From NCBI GenBank assembly GCA_022495995.1, contig JAFEMH010000939.1, positions 372,001-436,000 on the forward strand: a stretch of 64,000 bases of DNA. The letters are read 5' to 3'. A model generated the notes under the pieces. The model was given only the letters and a program-made list of their open reading frames with translations. It was not told the DNA's origin and did not search any database. Shown here one piece after another: positions 11,940 to 22,417 of this stretch. The DNA is from Adenophora triphylla var. japonica (Eukaryota > Streptophyta > Magnoliopsida > Asterales > Campanulaceae). Positions within the stretch are counted from its first letter, which is position 1, and every line of letters starts with the position of its first letter. Position numbers and translations under genes: made by a program.

Positions 11940-12509
11940 GCCCCCAATTTTATTCTATATCTCCTTCAATACCAACAATTGGTTTCAAAAAACTTTTTTT
12001 AGGGTTTAAAAATTAACGCAATTATGTTACAGTAGATGAATTCCAAGGTTCATGACGGAGTCGGCCTGTTGACAGTGACAGAGCGGGAGAGATGATATGA
12101 AGAAAGTGGAAGACGACGGTGATTGCAAAAACGCACGTTATTTCAAAACCCGTTTTTCTATTATTCAGGAAAACTGATTTTTTGTGAGATTTTTGGACGT
12201 TAAATTACGATAATTTAAAACATTACACTCTTGAAAATTAAAAATTAAAATACAACACACAAACTAACGAACAGAAAGTAACGCACTCATAAATAAAATG
12301 ATGCATATGATCTCAAGGATTGTTCTTTGCATATGTATATGCTCAATTAGGTCTGCTTTGCTTTGAGAGCCAAGTGTGTAGCTTTGCTTTGAACTTTCAA
12401 TCAACATTTGCTCGAATCAAGCATGATCAGGATTTGTTCCGAAATTATGAGAACTATTCCCATAATTACTCATAATAATAATTTTTTTTTTTGATTTTTT
12501 TGCTAATTA
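11940..12509. other. Intergenic, nothing recognised
   Basis: AT-rich with mixed short motifs. No exon, no open frame and no terminal repeats were seen. Confidence 0.4.
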
Positions 12510-12798
12510 CTCCCTCCGTCCCGATAGAAGTGTCACCCCTTTAGGGGTGGCACGCAAATTAAGGAAAAGTGTGGGAAGAAAAAATGTTGTGAGTGTGATT
12601 TGAAAATAGGAGAGAGAATTAGTGGAGGAAATAGTGAATTTAAAAAGTGTTGTGAGTGTAGAGGAGAGAGAATTAGTGGAGGAAATAGTGGATGGGATAA
12701 TAGAATATTAATAAAACATTTTCTTTTTAGGAAATGTGACGCTTCAAACGGGACACCATTTTGGGTAAAAGGTGACACTTCTGCTGGGACGAAGGGAG
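12510..12798. mobile_element. Stowaway-like MITE, 289 bp
   Basis: CTCCCTCCGTCCCGATAGAA at the left and TTCTGCTGGGACGAAGGGAG at the right, flanked by TA (12508-12509, 12799-12800). It contains two adjacent copies of GGAGAGAGAATTAGTGGAGG. It resembles the element at 33108-33418. Confidence 0.75.
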
Positions 12799-13004
12799 TA
12801 TAGAGAAAGGAAGTATGGAAAAAGAGATGTACATAATCTAGCAATCTTGAGCTCTATTTATAGGGGAAAAATGAACGTTTTTGAAATTTTGACATAAACG
12901 ACGTCGTTTGACACAAGAGAAAATTTAAATATATAAAAAAATAAAATTTTATCAAATATGTACAATAATAAAATATTAGAATCATTTTTTAATATTAAAA
13001 TATA

Positions 13005-13235
13005 CTACCTCCGTCCCAATCTAAATGTTCAAGTCAACAAAAAAAAAGTTTGACTTAGACATAAATGCAAATCTAATCATCCTATTGAAATTTTAAAAAT
13101 TGTTATTGATAAATAATTAATTTATTTATCAATAACAATTTTTAAAATTTCAATAGGATGATTAGATTTGCATTTATGTCTAACTCAAACTTTTTTTTTT
13201 TGTTGACTTGGACATTTAGATTGGGACGGAGGGAG
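13005..13235. mobile_element. Near-perfect fold-back MITE, 231 bp
   Basis: CTACCTCCGTCCCAATCTAA begins an arm of about 105 bp that is matched almost base for base by the right arm ending in GGGACGGAGGGAG, with TA flanks. The centre is a short AT stretch around 13120. Arms this similar imply a recent insertion or recent gene conversion. A transcript would fold into one long hairpin. Confidence 0.8.
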
Positions 13236-13239
13236 TATA

Positions 13240-13710
13240 AATTATGTCAAATATTGTAAAATTACTCTATTTATAGAGAAAAAAAAATTATAAACATTTT
13301 TAATATTTTTATTTCAATAATATAATTTTAAAAATGTCAAAATTACAAAATACAAATATAACTCGGACCAATTTTCTTTCATGAAATGAACGAAAATTTT
13401 CATTCATGGCCATAAACGAATATTTAGCCATCATTAATTGTCATGAACCAAAATTGAAATTGATTCATCAAATTACAAAGAATTAATTAATTTTGGTTCA
13501 CCACTAATCATGGCGTAAGAGTTGAAGTCATTTTCTATTTTGGTTACATAGGTGGTTTGGTTGTCAACTCAAGAATAAATTGTCGTTCCGGATTTTAAAT
13601 GGAAGTCCTCCCCTCCAAGATTATTTAATATATTGTTGATGACCAGACCACATTTTGAATTGAAAAAGTTTGACCCGTTCTGAATTGTTAGCGTATGAGC
13701 CGATGTAGTT
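13240..13710. other. Intergenic, nothing recognised
   Basis: AT-rich. The open frame at 13569-13799 (minus) has no recognisable domain and overlaps the start of the next repeat. Confidence 0.4.
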
Positions 13711-13711
13711 G

Positions 13712-14101
13712 GATCAGTTTGATGATCACAAATCGATTTCGGGTTCGGTTTCGGTTGGTTTGAAAAATGTATGATCCTTAGTCGGCTCGGATTGCTCACG
13801 GTTTCGGGTAATCCGGTTTCGATTTTTTCCCCGGTTTGTCCGGTTTTGGGCTTTTTTGGGTCCGGTTTCGATCCGGTTCCCGGTCCGGTTTCGATCCTGT
13901 TCTATTGAAAAACAATGAATTTTCGTCCGGTTTCGGGCTTTTTTTGGTCCGGTTCACCATTTTGGTGACCCTTAACCGGCCCGGCTCCAAACCGGTTCCG
14001 ATTATCCCGGTTCCGGTTTTCGTGACGGTTCATGACGGTTTCGGACTTTTCCGATTCGATTTCGATCCGATTTTCCGATTCCGATCCGATTTGGCCATCC
14101 C
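13712..14101. mobile_element. hAT-like MITE rich in CCGGTTTCG
   Basis: Dense runs of CCGGTTTCGG-type words end in TTTGGCCATCCCTA at 14101. The same words and end occur in reverse orientation in the element at 50555-50911, which has an 8-bp target duplication. The left end here is more decayed (GTTTGATGATCACAAATCG). Open frames inside it are by-products of the repeats. Confidence 0.6.
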
Positions 14102-14429
14102 TAATCACTCAATTCTACGATGTATAGGCCCCAAAAACCGTTTGTACACTCGTTATATTGTGCCACTTTGTCAAGACAGGAAGGTAGCCTCTTGACCGAA
14201 GCTCAAACTCTTTAGGATGTCAAACTCGTTATATTCCAAAGTCTTATTGCGTGTTCTAAACGTATGCATGTCGAGGAAAATGAACTGTGATTTTTTTTTT
14301 TCAAATTTGTGGTTTATGTTCAAATTTACCGTTGAATTAAAGTAATTTTGAATTTTTTCGATATTTATTTAAGTACAGTTAAATAGAAAAAGAGTACTAT
14401 TTTTTGCTCATAATTACTGATGCTACGAA

Positions 14430-14621
14430 AAATGTGCTCACCGAAGATTTCCTAGCTAGATGAAGGGTATGGTAGTCCACTGCCTTGAATCTCCGTTTGT
14501 GATCTACAAAACAAGGCACCGTTAGGGATGGGTGGGGGGGTCTTTCTCCCCAAAACCCTCCGGTATGAGAATCATTAATTCATCCTCTGATCATAACCAT
14601 ATTAAACATTTTAGAGAGATT

Positions 14622-14694
<73 letters not shown>

Positions 14695-14985
14695 GCTGAA
14701 TCCCTCTTTTCTGGAATGAGACTCTGCCTTTATATTTAGGGTGCAGATGGGCTTTTGCCCTAAAGTCCACTTGTCCATTTTCACATTTGGGCCGCCATAA
14801 TCTTCATTGGGCGTTGTATACCATATTTTTCATTATCATTTTACCCCATAATATTGGATATTTTTCATATAGTTATTCTGCCCATTTTGCCTCTTAGACA
14901 CATTATATTTTTCGTAGAATTTTCTATGATCACATCAATTATTCCATTAAAAAAAAAAAAAAAAAAAAAGCTTAATCTATACTAT
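14430..14985 (-). mobile_element. Probable LTR remnant with GA microsatellite
   Basis: Phrases here (TGATCTACAAAACAAGG, then a G-run and CCCCAAAACCCTCCG) resemble leader sequence common in plant LTRs. A minus-strand TATA-like AATATAAAGG lies near 14730. There are no terminal repeats or target duplication, so boundaries are guesses. The element is cut by the GA microsatellite and an A-run near 14949-14970. Confidence 0.3.
14622..14691. repeat. (GA)n microsatellite
   Basis: About 35 uninterrupted GA units. Likely length-polymorphic. Confidence 0.95.
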
Positions 14986-14989
14986 ACAC

Positions 14990-15600
14990 CCTCCGTTCCA
15001 TTTTGATATTCTCCTATCACTCAAAGTTACAAGTTTCAAAATTGAAACGAGTCAAAATGAATGTTCACTTTGGAGAGTCATTTGAAAATGTTAATTTTTA
15101 AATAAAAAAAACATAAGTATTCTTGCAAATCTCTTTCAAACTTTTAATTTTGCAAAAAATATAATGCATTATAAAATAAAATAAAATTAGGGACAGTTTT
15201 TTTGAATGAGAAATTTCTAAATGTCATTCATTTTGAGATAAAACGGGTTATTCAATTGAGGAAATGTGAATAATACTTTTTCTTTGTTTTTCCACTTCTT
15301 TATTGGTGAAGCCATACATTGATTCATGTTATTAGCCGAGTACAAATCATATCATGTGATGTGAAGATAATGAATGATTAAATAAATATATTGAATAAAA
15401 TGAAAAACGAGGACCGAATCCATTCCAATTTTGTCTCAAACAACCGCTACCATGTCACTACTCAAGCCCATTTTGCATCCTAGCATCATAGGAACAATTT
15501 GAGTGAGGTAACGGACGTGAAACGCAGAGTTCATTCTAGGGGAAGCCCAGCCCAATGGAACAACCGTTTTACTAACTCTCTTTCAAAACGAAGGTGAATT
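14990..15600. other. Intergenic with one truncated MITE end
   Basis: A single CCCTCCGTTCCATTTTG terminus at about 14989 has no matching right end, so it is a truncated MITE. The rest up to 15600 shows nothing I can name. Confidence 0.45.
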
Positions 15601-15655
15601 TTATTTGCAAGGCATGAAAAATACAAGGCACTAGAAAATGACGAAAATACCCTTG

Positions 15656-15665
15656 TATATAAATA
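15656..15665 (+). promoter_or_regulatory. TATA box ahead of captured ORF
   Basis: TATATAAATA lies 97 bp upstream of the ATG at 15763, a usual plant TATA-to-ATG distance. It could drive transcription through the ORF fragment and the palindrome array. Confidence 0.5.
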
Positions 15666-15762
15666 CTAACCCCTGTCTGGGCAGAGCGTCTTGTGCGGGC
15701 GATTTTGGCGATTCAAAGTGCGTTTAGTGCGTGTTCTCTTCTCCGGCCAATTTCCGGCACCG

Positions 15763-16128
15763 ATGGCCAAGCCACCGGATTTAAATGATCCAGCAACCTT
15801 CCCAAACACAATCCCTACCAATAATTCAAACATTAATCCAGAAATCATCAACTAGCAGAAGAATTTGAGTTCGACGCAAATGGCGAAACATAATTTTGCC
15901 TCCGTCAATTTCACGCCGGAGATGATCAAACCAACAGATAAAAACACTCAGATTTTGCTCGCGAACATAATCCCTACCTCTAATTCAAGTGGAGCTCAAC
16001 AATTTACAAATTTGGGGAATCAATTTGAGCAAAATCGGTATTCGGCGCAATCTTACGCTCATGCTGTTCAAGGATCAGTAAATTTCGTGTATATTCATAC
16101 GAAATCTAAAGGAAAATTTCTCCTTTAG
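15763..16128 (+). pseudogene. LINE ORF1-like N-terminal fragment with in-frame TAG
   Basis: One reading frame runs from ATG 15763 (MAKPPDLNDPATFPN) to a stop at 16128, broken by a TAG at 15853-15855. After the stop it resumes in the same frame and includes QSYAHAVQGSVNF. A short Asn/Pro/Thr-rich leader followed by a SYA-x-V-x-G phrase resembles the start of plant LINE ORF1 proteins, but similarity is weak and no zinc knuckle or nucleic-acid-binding domain follows, because the frame ends inside the palindrome array. It is therefore a 5' fragment of a gene. It could equally be a captured host exon. Codon use is unlike the AT-rich surroundings. Confidence 0.4.
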
Positions 16129-16403
16129 ATTTCGTGTGATTATACACGAAATGTTGAATGACATTTCGTGTAAAATCATACGAAATATTTCTTAACATTT
16201 CGCGTATATTCATACGAAATCTAAAGGAAAATTTCTCCAGTGGATTTCGTGTGAATATACACGAAATGTTGAGAACCATTTCGTATCATTTTACACGAAA
16301 TATTTGTTAATATTTCGTGTAAATCTACACGAAATAACTCAATACATTTCGTGTATTTTTATACGAAACATATCTGACAACGTCGTGTATAATCACACGA
16401 AAC
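16082..16403. repeat. Array of nine 24-bp palindromes, 34-bp period
   Basis: Each unit is 24 bp: a 10-bp arm ATTTCGTGTA, four variable bases, and the complement TACACGAAAT, with few arm changes. Units start at 16082, 16129, 16163, 16197, 16244, 16278, 16312, 16346 and 16380. Seven or so gaps are exactly 10 bp, giving a 34-bp period. Two gaps are 23 bp and contain their own inverted pair (CTAAAGGA, TCCTTTAG in the first). Units 1-3 and 4-6 form a 115-bp higher-order tandem repeat. The frame is not coding. Confidence 0.9.
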
Positions 16404-16599
16404 GTTCGCGTACGGAAGGGACAATTTTGTCCATTTTCCGTGCCTTGCAAATAAGGTGCCTTGCAAATAACCACGCCCCAAAACGAATGATAAAAAAATA
16501 TAAAAAAAATTAAATTTGCTCTTAATTAAAATAAATATAAATTTAAATTTTTTTAATCATTCTTTAATTTTGAGACCAAGAAAGTATGGAAGATCCTTA

Positions 16600-17241
16600 G
16601 ACCATGTCCAATAAGCCAACTATCAAAAAACATTCAACTACCCTAATATTACGACACCTCATCTTCTTTCTTCATCCACTTAATCATTCAACTACTTTTT
16701 CAACTACACTCCCCACAATAAGCTAGTTTAGTTTAAAATTCAACTCCTTTCAACTCATCATTCTATACCCCACCATTTTTTATTTTATTTACAATATTTA
16801 ATTTTATAATTAAAAAAATAAAAATAATAATAATTTATTATTAAGAAATAAATTATTAATATTTTTATTTATAAATTCGAGATTTTTTTTAATTATTCTT
16901 ACAATTTACTTTCAAAATTTTTATTTTTGCAAGTATATAAAGAAATGTGAAAATAATTATGTTAAATTATATGAAGACAAAGTATTTTAAAAATAAATAA
17001 TAGTTTAGGGACAATTATTTTTTACAATACTCGTATACATTATTTTGGGGTGGAAGAAATATAAAATATAAGTAAAAATTGGGCTACAAAACTTGAGCAG
17101 GTCCCACAATTTTTTCTTCAACTGGGTTGAAAACTCTTAACCCCAAACATTCAACCATCCCCCTCTCAACCCCTTATTGCATGGTCTCAACTAATTGACC
17201 CCACTTTCAACCCCCTTCTCAACCCCTTATTGGACATGGTC
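16600..17241. mobile_element. Tourist-like (PIF/Harbinger) MITE, 642 bp
   Basis: The terminal repeat GACCATGTCCAATAAG is perfect at both ends and is flanked by TTA target duplications (16597-16599 and 17242-17244), the PIF/Harbinger signature. The interior is AT-rich without coding sequence. Several inner copies of CAACCCCTTATTG near the right end suggest duplicated termini. Confidence 0.85.
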
Positions 17242-17712
17242 TTAATACAAGTGTTTCGGGGCGCCCCGCCCCTTACCGGCTTCTGATCACCCCCAAGCCC
17301 AACCAAATCTTTTTTTGCTTTGGCGGCCAATCCACTTTTTATTACTACTATACTTTGATTTATCATCGATTTTAACTACTTTTATTTTTAAGCAGTTTTA
17401 ACATCTATACTTATAATACCCCTTTGTTATAACAGAGTCTATGTCGAATATAGAAAATAAATTAATCATACAACACAACGATATACGTGGTTCACCAACT
17501 TGGCTACGTCAACCGGCAGAGGGCAAGAATATTATTATCAACTGGCAATCACCAAATACAATCTCTAATCTAATGCACGAATCTTTGATCACAAGAATTC
17601 ACAACTGTGCAAACCCTAGATCTAGAGAAATAAGAAAACCCTTAGAACACCTAGAATTATTGATCTCTATCACGCTAGAAATTACATCATAAAAAACTGC
17701 TAGGGAATAGGC

Positions 17713-17724
17713 CTTATTTATACT
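17713..17724 (-). promoter_or_regulatory. LTR TATA box
   Basis: On the minus strand the sequence reads GTATAAATAAGG. It lies about 75 bp downstream (minus orientation) of the GATCGC palindrome cluster. Confidence 0.5.
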
Positions 17725-17798
17725 CGCCTACTCCTAGCCCTGCAAAGTTTTAGAGTCCTACACAAAATATGTTGCTGATCAGGCCCAAAACGGGGTAG

Positions 17799-17915
17799 GG
17801 GGCGATCGCCCCATTGGAGGGCGCGATCGCCTCGTCCGCCCAACAGGCACCGCGCGATCGCCCCAAAATTCCAAAGACTTGGCGCGGTCGCTCCCTCGCA
17901 CCGCGCGGTCGCCCC
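17799..17915. repeat. Five CGATCG/CGGTCG palindromes in LTR
   Basis: GGGGCGATCGCCCC (17799-17812) and four related copies (near 17821, 17851, 17881 and 17901) with cores GCGATCGC or GCGGTCGC, in an otherwise AT-rich LTR. The short open frame across it is an artefact of the GC-rich repeats. Confidence 0.85.
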
Positions 17916-18760
17916 CTTGTTCAATCCTCTAAGCTTCCCACTTTAGATGGCATTAAACCCAACACCCTTCATATTACCCAAGTGCCCTAACTGTCACGAC
18001 CCTAAACCTAGGCACCTGTTTTGATCACACGTGGAGCACGTGGGGGTGGGGGGTGGGTGGGGTGCATTGCATCTCATATTATGCATTATATGGTATTTGA
18101 ATTGGTTAAGGGTTTATGTGAATATTTTGATAAATTATATGATTTTAGATGTAAATAACTTAATTTCAATTATATAATGTCTAAATGAATAAATAGGAAT
18201 TATTGTAGTAAAGTTATAATATTTGAATGTTTAAATAAAATATTATAAAAGTTGTCGAGGAGCTTGAGTGTAAATATAACCCTAAGGTGGTTGATTGTAG
18301 TTAACTAAAACTTGGAGGAGCTTGAGTGTAATTGTTTTATATAAATCTTGAAAAGCTTCTCCCAGAAGCTTATTCCTTTCTCAACTCTTTCTCTTTTATC
18401 CTACGTTCCATCCTAAACCTAAAGTTACTTTCAGAAAATCGTAATAAATCAACCGTCACTTCGTTCTTCATTTTGATTTCAAATAATCGCTCAGGGAGTC
18501 GAGTGGAACCTTTAGAGCCGATCAAAGTTAATATTATTTTCGAAATATTTTGGTAAGTTATTATGATTCTTTTCGATAATTGTTCATACCAAGTTAAACA
18601 TTGATATTATGTGATATAGATGATATTTGGTATTGTTGGATCACTTTACTTTGGAATTATGAACATATGGCTTTGAAAATGAGTAGGGTAGAGGGTGATG
18701 CAATATCTTGGCTTAATGGAAAGGGTTGGTGCAAGTATGGAATATGGCATATAGGGAGTA

Positions 18761-21006
18761 TGTGGGGACCCCGACCCGGAACCTACACGTGTCCCGAGTT
18801 GGTGCGTCCCCAAACTAACCCAAAAACACTAAACTTTTAAAACCTTACTTTGACTTTCAAACATGAACATGAATAACATAACATTTCAAAAGAACTCCAC
18901 TCTACTCCACCACGGAGGAGGAGATAACTAACTTTGAAAATAGTTAACTGATTAGTTACAAAAGATTTAAGGTTATGACGTAGAGTTTAAGGTTTATAAT
19001 TACAAACTCCAAGAATGGAATTACCAAAATACAATTTATACGTCACCCTAAACATACCCTGACAATACCCAAAAGATTACTCCAAACTCCTCTCCGTCCT
19101 TACTTGGGCGGTCCTCCTGTCTCGGGATCTAAAACAGTAAAGGGAGAGGGGTGAGAATAAATCTCAGCAAGCTATTATGGATGCAGCAATATGCCAAATA
19201 AATGCAACATATAACAAGTCACACATAACACATTGGGAAAGCTATAAACACATACCATTACCTTGGTTTACCTTTTCCCGTCTGAACAGTAGTCGTACAA
19301 CATTGGGTATAATAATACTCCAATTACAGTGAGCTGCTTAAGCAATACTCACGTCTTATAAGACCCGTTTTCCAGGGAACCATATAAGACAAGAGCAACT
19401 CTGTAAGGCTTTTGGCTCAATACAGACGCTTATACCCCAACCCGTGGCCACAGGAGGGGACGGTCACGAATATAACATAATCCGATCACATTAGGTCACA
19501 CTTCCATAATTGATCGTATTACGTTATACCCCAACGTCACCGACTCACACATAATCAAGCACATAATAGATACTTGAATAAAATCCACAAAAAGGGATAA
19601 CAACATATCAACATGGTAAACTATACTCATGTCCAACCAATATCATAGTGCAACATTTATTCAATACACTATGCAATAGAAACAATGTATATGAACTCAA
19701 TGTAAGGCAAGGAAGTAGCATAAATCCATCCTACAAAGTCATTATACAATAATACATAGCCTCTTGAAAGGTCTAAGGGGAATCTACCAAGTTGGGATCA
19801 TAATTGTTTAGTTACTAAACTAGTTTATCTAACGTTTTCCAAGCAATATTTAAGGTACTTCCACTATTCCATTTTGATCACTTAGAACGTCATTGTGAAG
19901 CCAAAGTATTCTACTTTAATCTAGGTTAAAAAGATTTCATTTAGGTTCGAGTTTGATTAGGTTTGAATAGCTATAAAGTTGAGGTGAGAAAATCTGGCCA
20001 GGGGACGACTCGTCCCCCAGGGCACGACTCGTCCCCACTTTACCCCCCACTGAACCTGGCGTCCCCCCTTAGGTCACGACTTCCCTTCGTCCAAGGGACG
20101 ACTCGTCCCTCGGCCCAGAATTTGCACAAACAGCAGAAATCAACACAAAAATCCCAAGAAACCCTATGTCCAACCAAATGCATCCTAAGTTATGAACCTA
20201 AAGGGCATTTCCAACTTGGGTAACTTTAATCTACTCCTTTAACTCCATGAAATCAAGTCTTAAACCTAGATCCATTCAACTTCCATAACTCACAATATTT
20301 CTACAAACCCAACAAGGTTCTAAATCAACACATTCAACTCCCAATAGTTTTCCCAAGCAAGAAATCACCAACATAAGAACAAGAACCACAAGAAATATTC
20401 ATGAGCATTCATGAGAAGAGAAGTCATAACAACTTACTTGGATTTTAGAAGGAAATGCTTGATCTTTCTAGCTAGAAGGTTTCCTCTAGATCACCCAACT
20501 TCAATGGAGCTCTAGGACTTGAATTTTGGTGAAGAAAGTCTTGGATTTCCAAAGCTTGTGCAAAGGCTTCAATGGTGTCCCTTAGTTCTCCCTAGGTTGA
20601 AGAGGAGTAGTGAATGAGGAATGAAGGGGAAGGGGGGAAGGGAGTAGGAGGAAGTAAGGGATGGACACTTGGCATGAAGGAGGAAGTTTCTACAATTTGG
20701 CCCCCCATGGAAATATCTATCTAGGCTTTCACCCAACCCAAATAAATTAATTTAAATCTTTATCCCATTAATTTATTCTACTCATTTAAATTCCCTACAC
20801 CATTTAACATTTTTCCATTTCTATTATTTTCCCAAGTTTATTTATTTAATGTCCAATAATTTCATAAAGATTCTAAATTTACTTTTCACCCAATTTATTT
20901 AAATTTAAGAATTTAAAGATATAATTGGACACATAAAGCTAGCATGAATATTAAAAGCATATAATTTAATATTTAAAAATAAGTGCCTAGGGTTGGGGTC
21001 GTCACA
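18761..21006 (-). repeat. 3' LTR of the nested gypsy element
   Basis: It runs from TGTGGGGACC (18761) to GTCGTCACA (21006), 2,246 bp, with TG/CA ends. It contains GGGGACGACTCGTCCCC at 20001-20017 and two relatives at about 20021 and 20095. It matches the other LTR almost perfectly outside a few GC-rich patches. Confidence 0.93.
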
Positions 21007-21020
21007 CTCACTCCCCCTTA
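21007..21020 (-). other. Polypurine tract
   Basis: On the minus strand TAAGGGGGAGTGAG directly precedes the TGTGACGACC start of the 3' LTR. This is the expected primer for plus-strand DNA synthesis. Confidence 0.8.
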
Positions 21021-21040
21021 AAGAAAATTCGTCCCGAATT

Positions 21041-22417
21041 TTAAAAAGAAAACTTACTTGAATTTTCAAACAACGAAGGATATTTCGCTCTCATCTCCGA
21101 CTCTAGCTCCCACGTTGCTTCCTCGACGGTATGGTTCTTCCAAAGGACTTTTACTATCGGGATACTCTTGGTTCTCAACTCTTTAACTTGGAACTCTAGG
21201 ACTCTTAATGGCTCTTCAACATACGACATGTCCGCTTGGACATCATCGGGAGGAAAGCTCAAAACATGGGAGGGATCATGACAATACTTTCTAAGCATAG
21301 AAACGTGGAACACATCATGAAGCAAAGAGAAAGACGGAGGCAACGCTAACCGGTAAGCCAATTCCCCTATCTTCTCTAGAATCTCAAACGGTCCTACAAA
21401 TCTCGGAGCCAACTTACCCTTATTCCCAAACCTTTTAATCCCCGTCCTCGGAGAGACCTTCAAGAATACAAAGTCACCAACCCGAAATGATAAATCCCGC
21501 CTTCTATTGTCGGCGTAGCTTTTCTGTCTACTCTGAGCCGTCTTCAATCTATCCCGAATCACCTTGATCTTCTCCGTAGAATCTCGAACCAAATCCGGGC
21601 CCCAAAGTCTCGCTTCACCAACCTCGTCCCAACACATCGGAGATCGACACTTCCTACCATACAATGCTTCATACGGAGCCATCTCAATACTAGACTGATA
21701 ACTGTTGTTGTAAGCAAACTCAACTAACGGTAGATGATCCTCCCAAGATAATTGGAAATCCATCACACAAGCTCGTAACATATCCTCAAGTATCTGAATA
21801 GTTCTCTCGGACTGACCGTCGGTTTGAGGATGAAACGCGGTACTAAAACACAACTTAGAACCCAATGCTTCATGCAATGCTCTCCAAAATCTAGATGTAA
21901 ACCTCGGATCTCTATCGGAAACAATACTAACCGGAACTCCGTGAAGTCTTACAATCTCCTTTAAGTACAACTGAGCTAACTTCTCTAACGAAAACTTGGT
22001 TGATACCGGAAGAAAATGAGCCGACTTCGTCAACCGATCCACGATAACCCATATAGCATCCATCTTCTTTGCGGTGAGAGGCAAACCCGAAACAAAATCC
22101 ATCGAAATTCCTTCCCATTTCCATTCCGGAATATCCAATGGTTGAAGTAGTCCCGCCGGTCTTTGATGTTCTGCCTTAATCTGTTGACAAGTCAAACACT
22201 TAGATACATAATCCGCTATTTCTCTTTTCATTCCATTCCACCAATATCCACGCTTCAAGTCTTGATACATTTTGGTACTCCCCGGATGAATCGCAAACTT
22301 GGACTTATGGCCATCCTCTAAAACACGCTTCTTGATTTCCGGCGATGACGGAACGCAAATTCTCCCTTGGAAAGTTATAATCCCATCTCGATTCAAAGCA
22401 AAATCCCGCTTTCCCAT
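21041..22417 (-). pseudogene. Gypsy integrase with chromodomain (pol 3' part)
   Basis: Integrase inserts the element DNA into the genome; its chromodomain steers targeting to marked chromatin. Over 458 codons, a zinc-binding HHCC region (His37, His44, Cys74, Cys77) is followed by the DD35E core with Asp107 (SMDFVSGL), Asp168 (VSDRDPRF) and Glu204 (DGQSERT), all present. The C-terminus (about 400-455) holds a chromodomain with VKVLWKNHTVEEATWE. The frame is open, but it is in a different frame from the RT/RNase H part: a 1-nt shift lies in about 22400-22430, so it is not an independent gene and its ATG is not a real start. The stop lies just before the polypurine tract. Confidence 0.9.

Larger units (their letters stand above)
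15601..16470 (+). mobile_element. TIR-bounded element with TATA, ORF and palindrome array
   Basis: TTATTTGCAAGGCA at 15601-15614 is matched by TGCCTTGCAAATAA at 16441-16454 and again at 16457-16470. Inside these, GAAAATGAC (left) and the complement of CATTTTCC (right) extend the inverted similarity to about 50 bp. In order the interior has a plus-strand TATA box, an ORF fragment and an array of nine 24-bp palindromes. I found no clean target duplication. The layout resembles a non-autonomous DNA transposon that has captured a promoter and gene start. The transposon superfamily is not identified. Confidence 0.5.
17424..17990 (-). mobile_element. Copia-like LTR remnant, minus strand
   Basis: On the minus strand a TATA box (17713-17724) is followed by a U5-like stretch with GACGTAGCCAAGTTGGTGAA, a phrase typical of plant copia LTRs. 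GC palindromes lie upstream of the TATA box. The right edge abuts the target duplication of the next LTR. No second LTR or coding region is present, so it is solo or truncated. Confidence 0.45.

Noticed and set aside
16082..16403. CRISPR array
   Set aside because: Regular palindromes with short spacers look CRISPR-like, but spacers are 10 bp, no cas genes exist, and the window is plant nuclear DNA.
17718..17924. 68-codon minus ORF
   Set aside because: Created by the GC palindrome cluster in an LTR.
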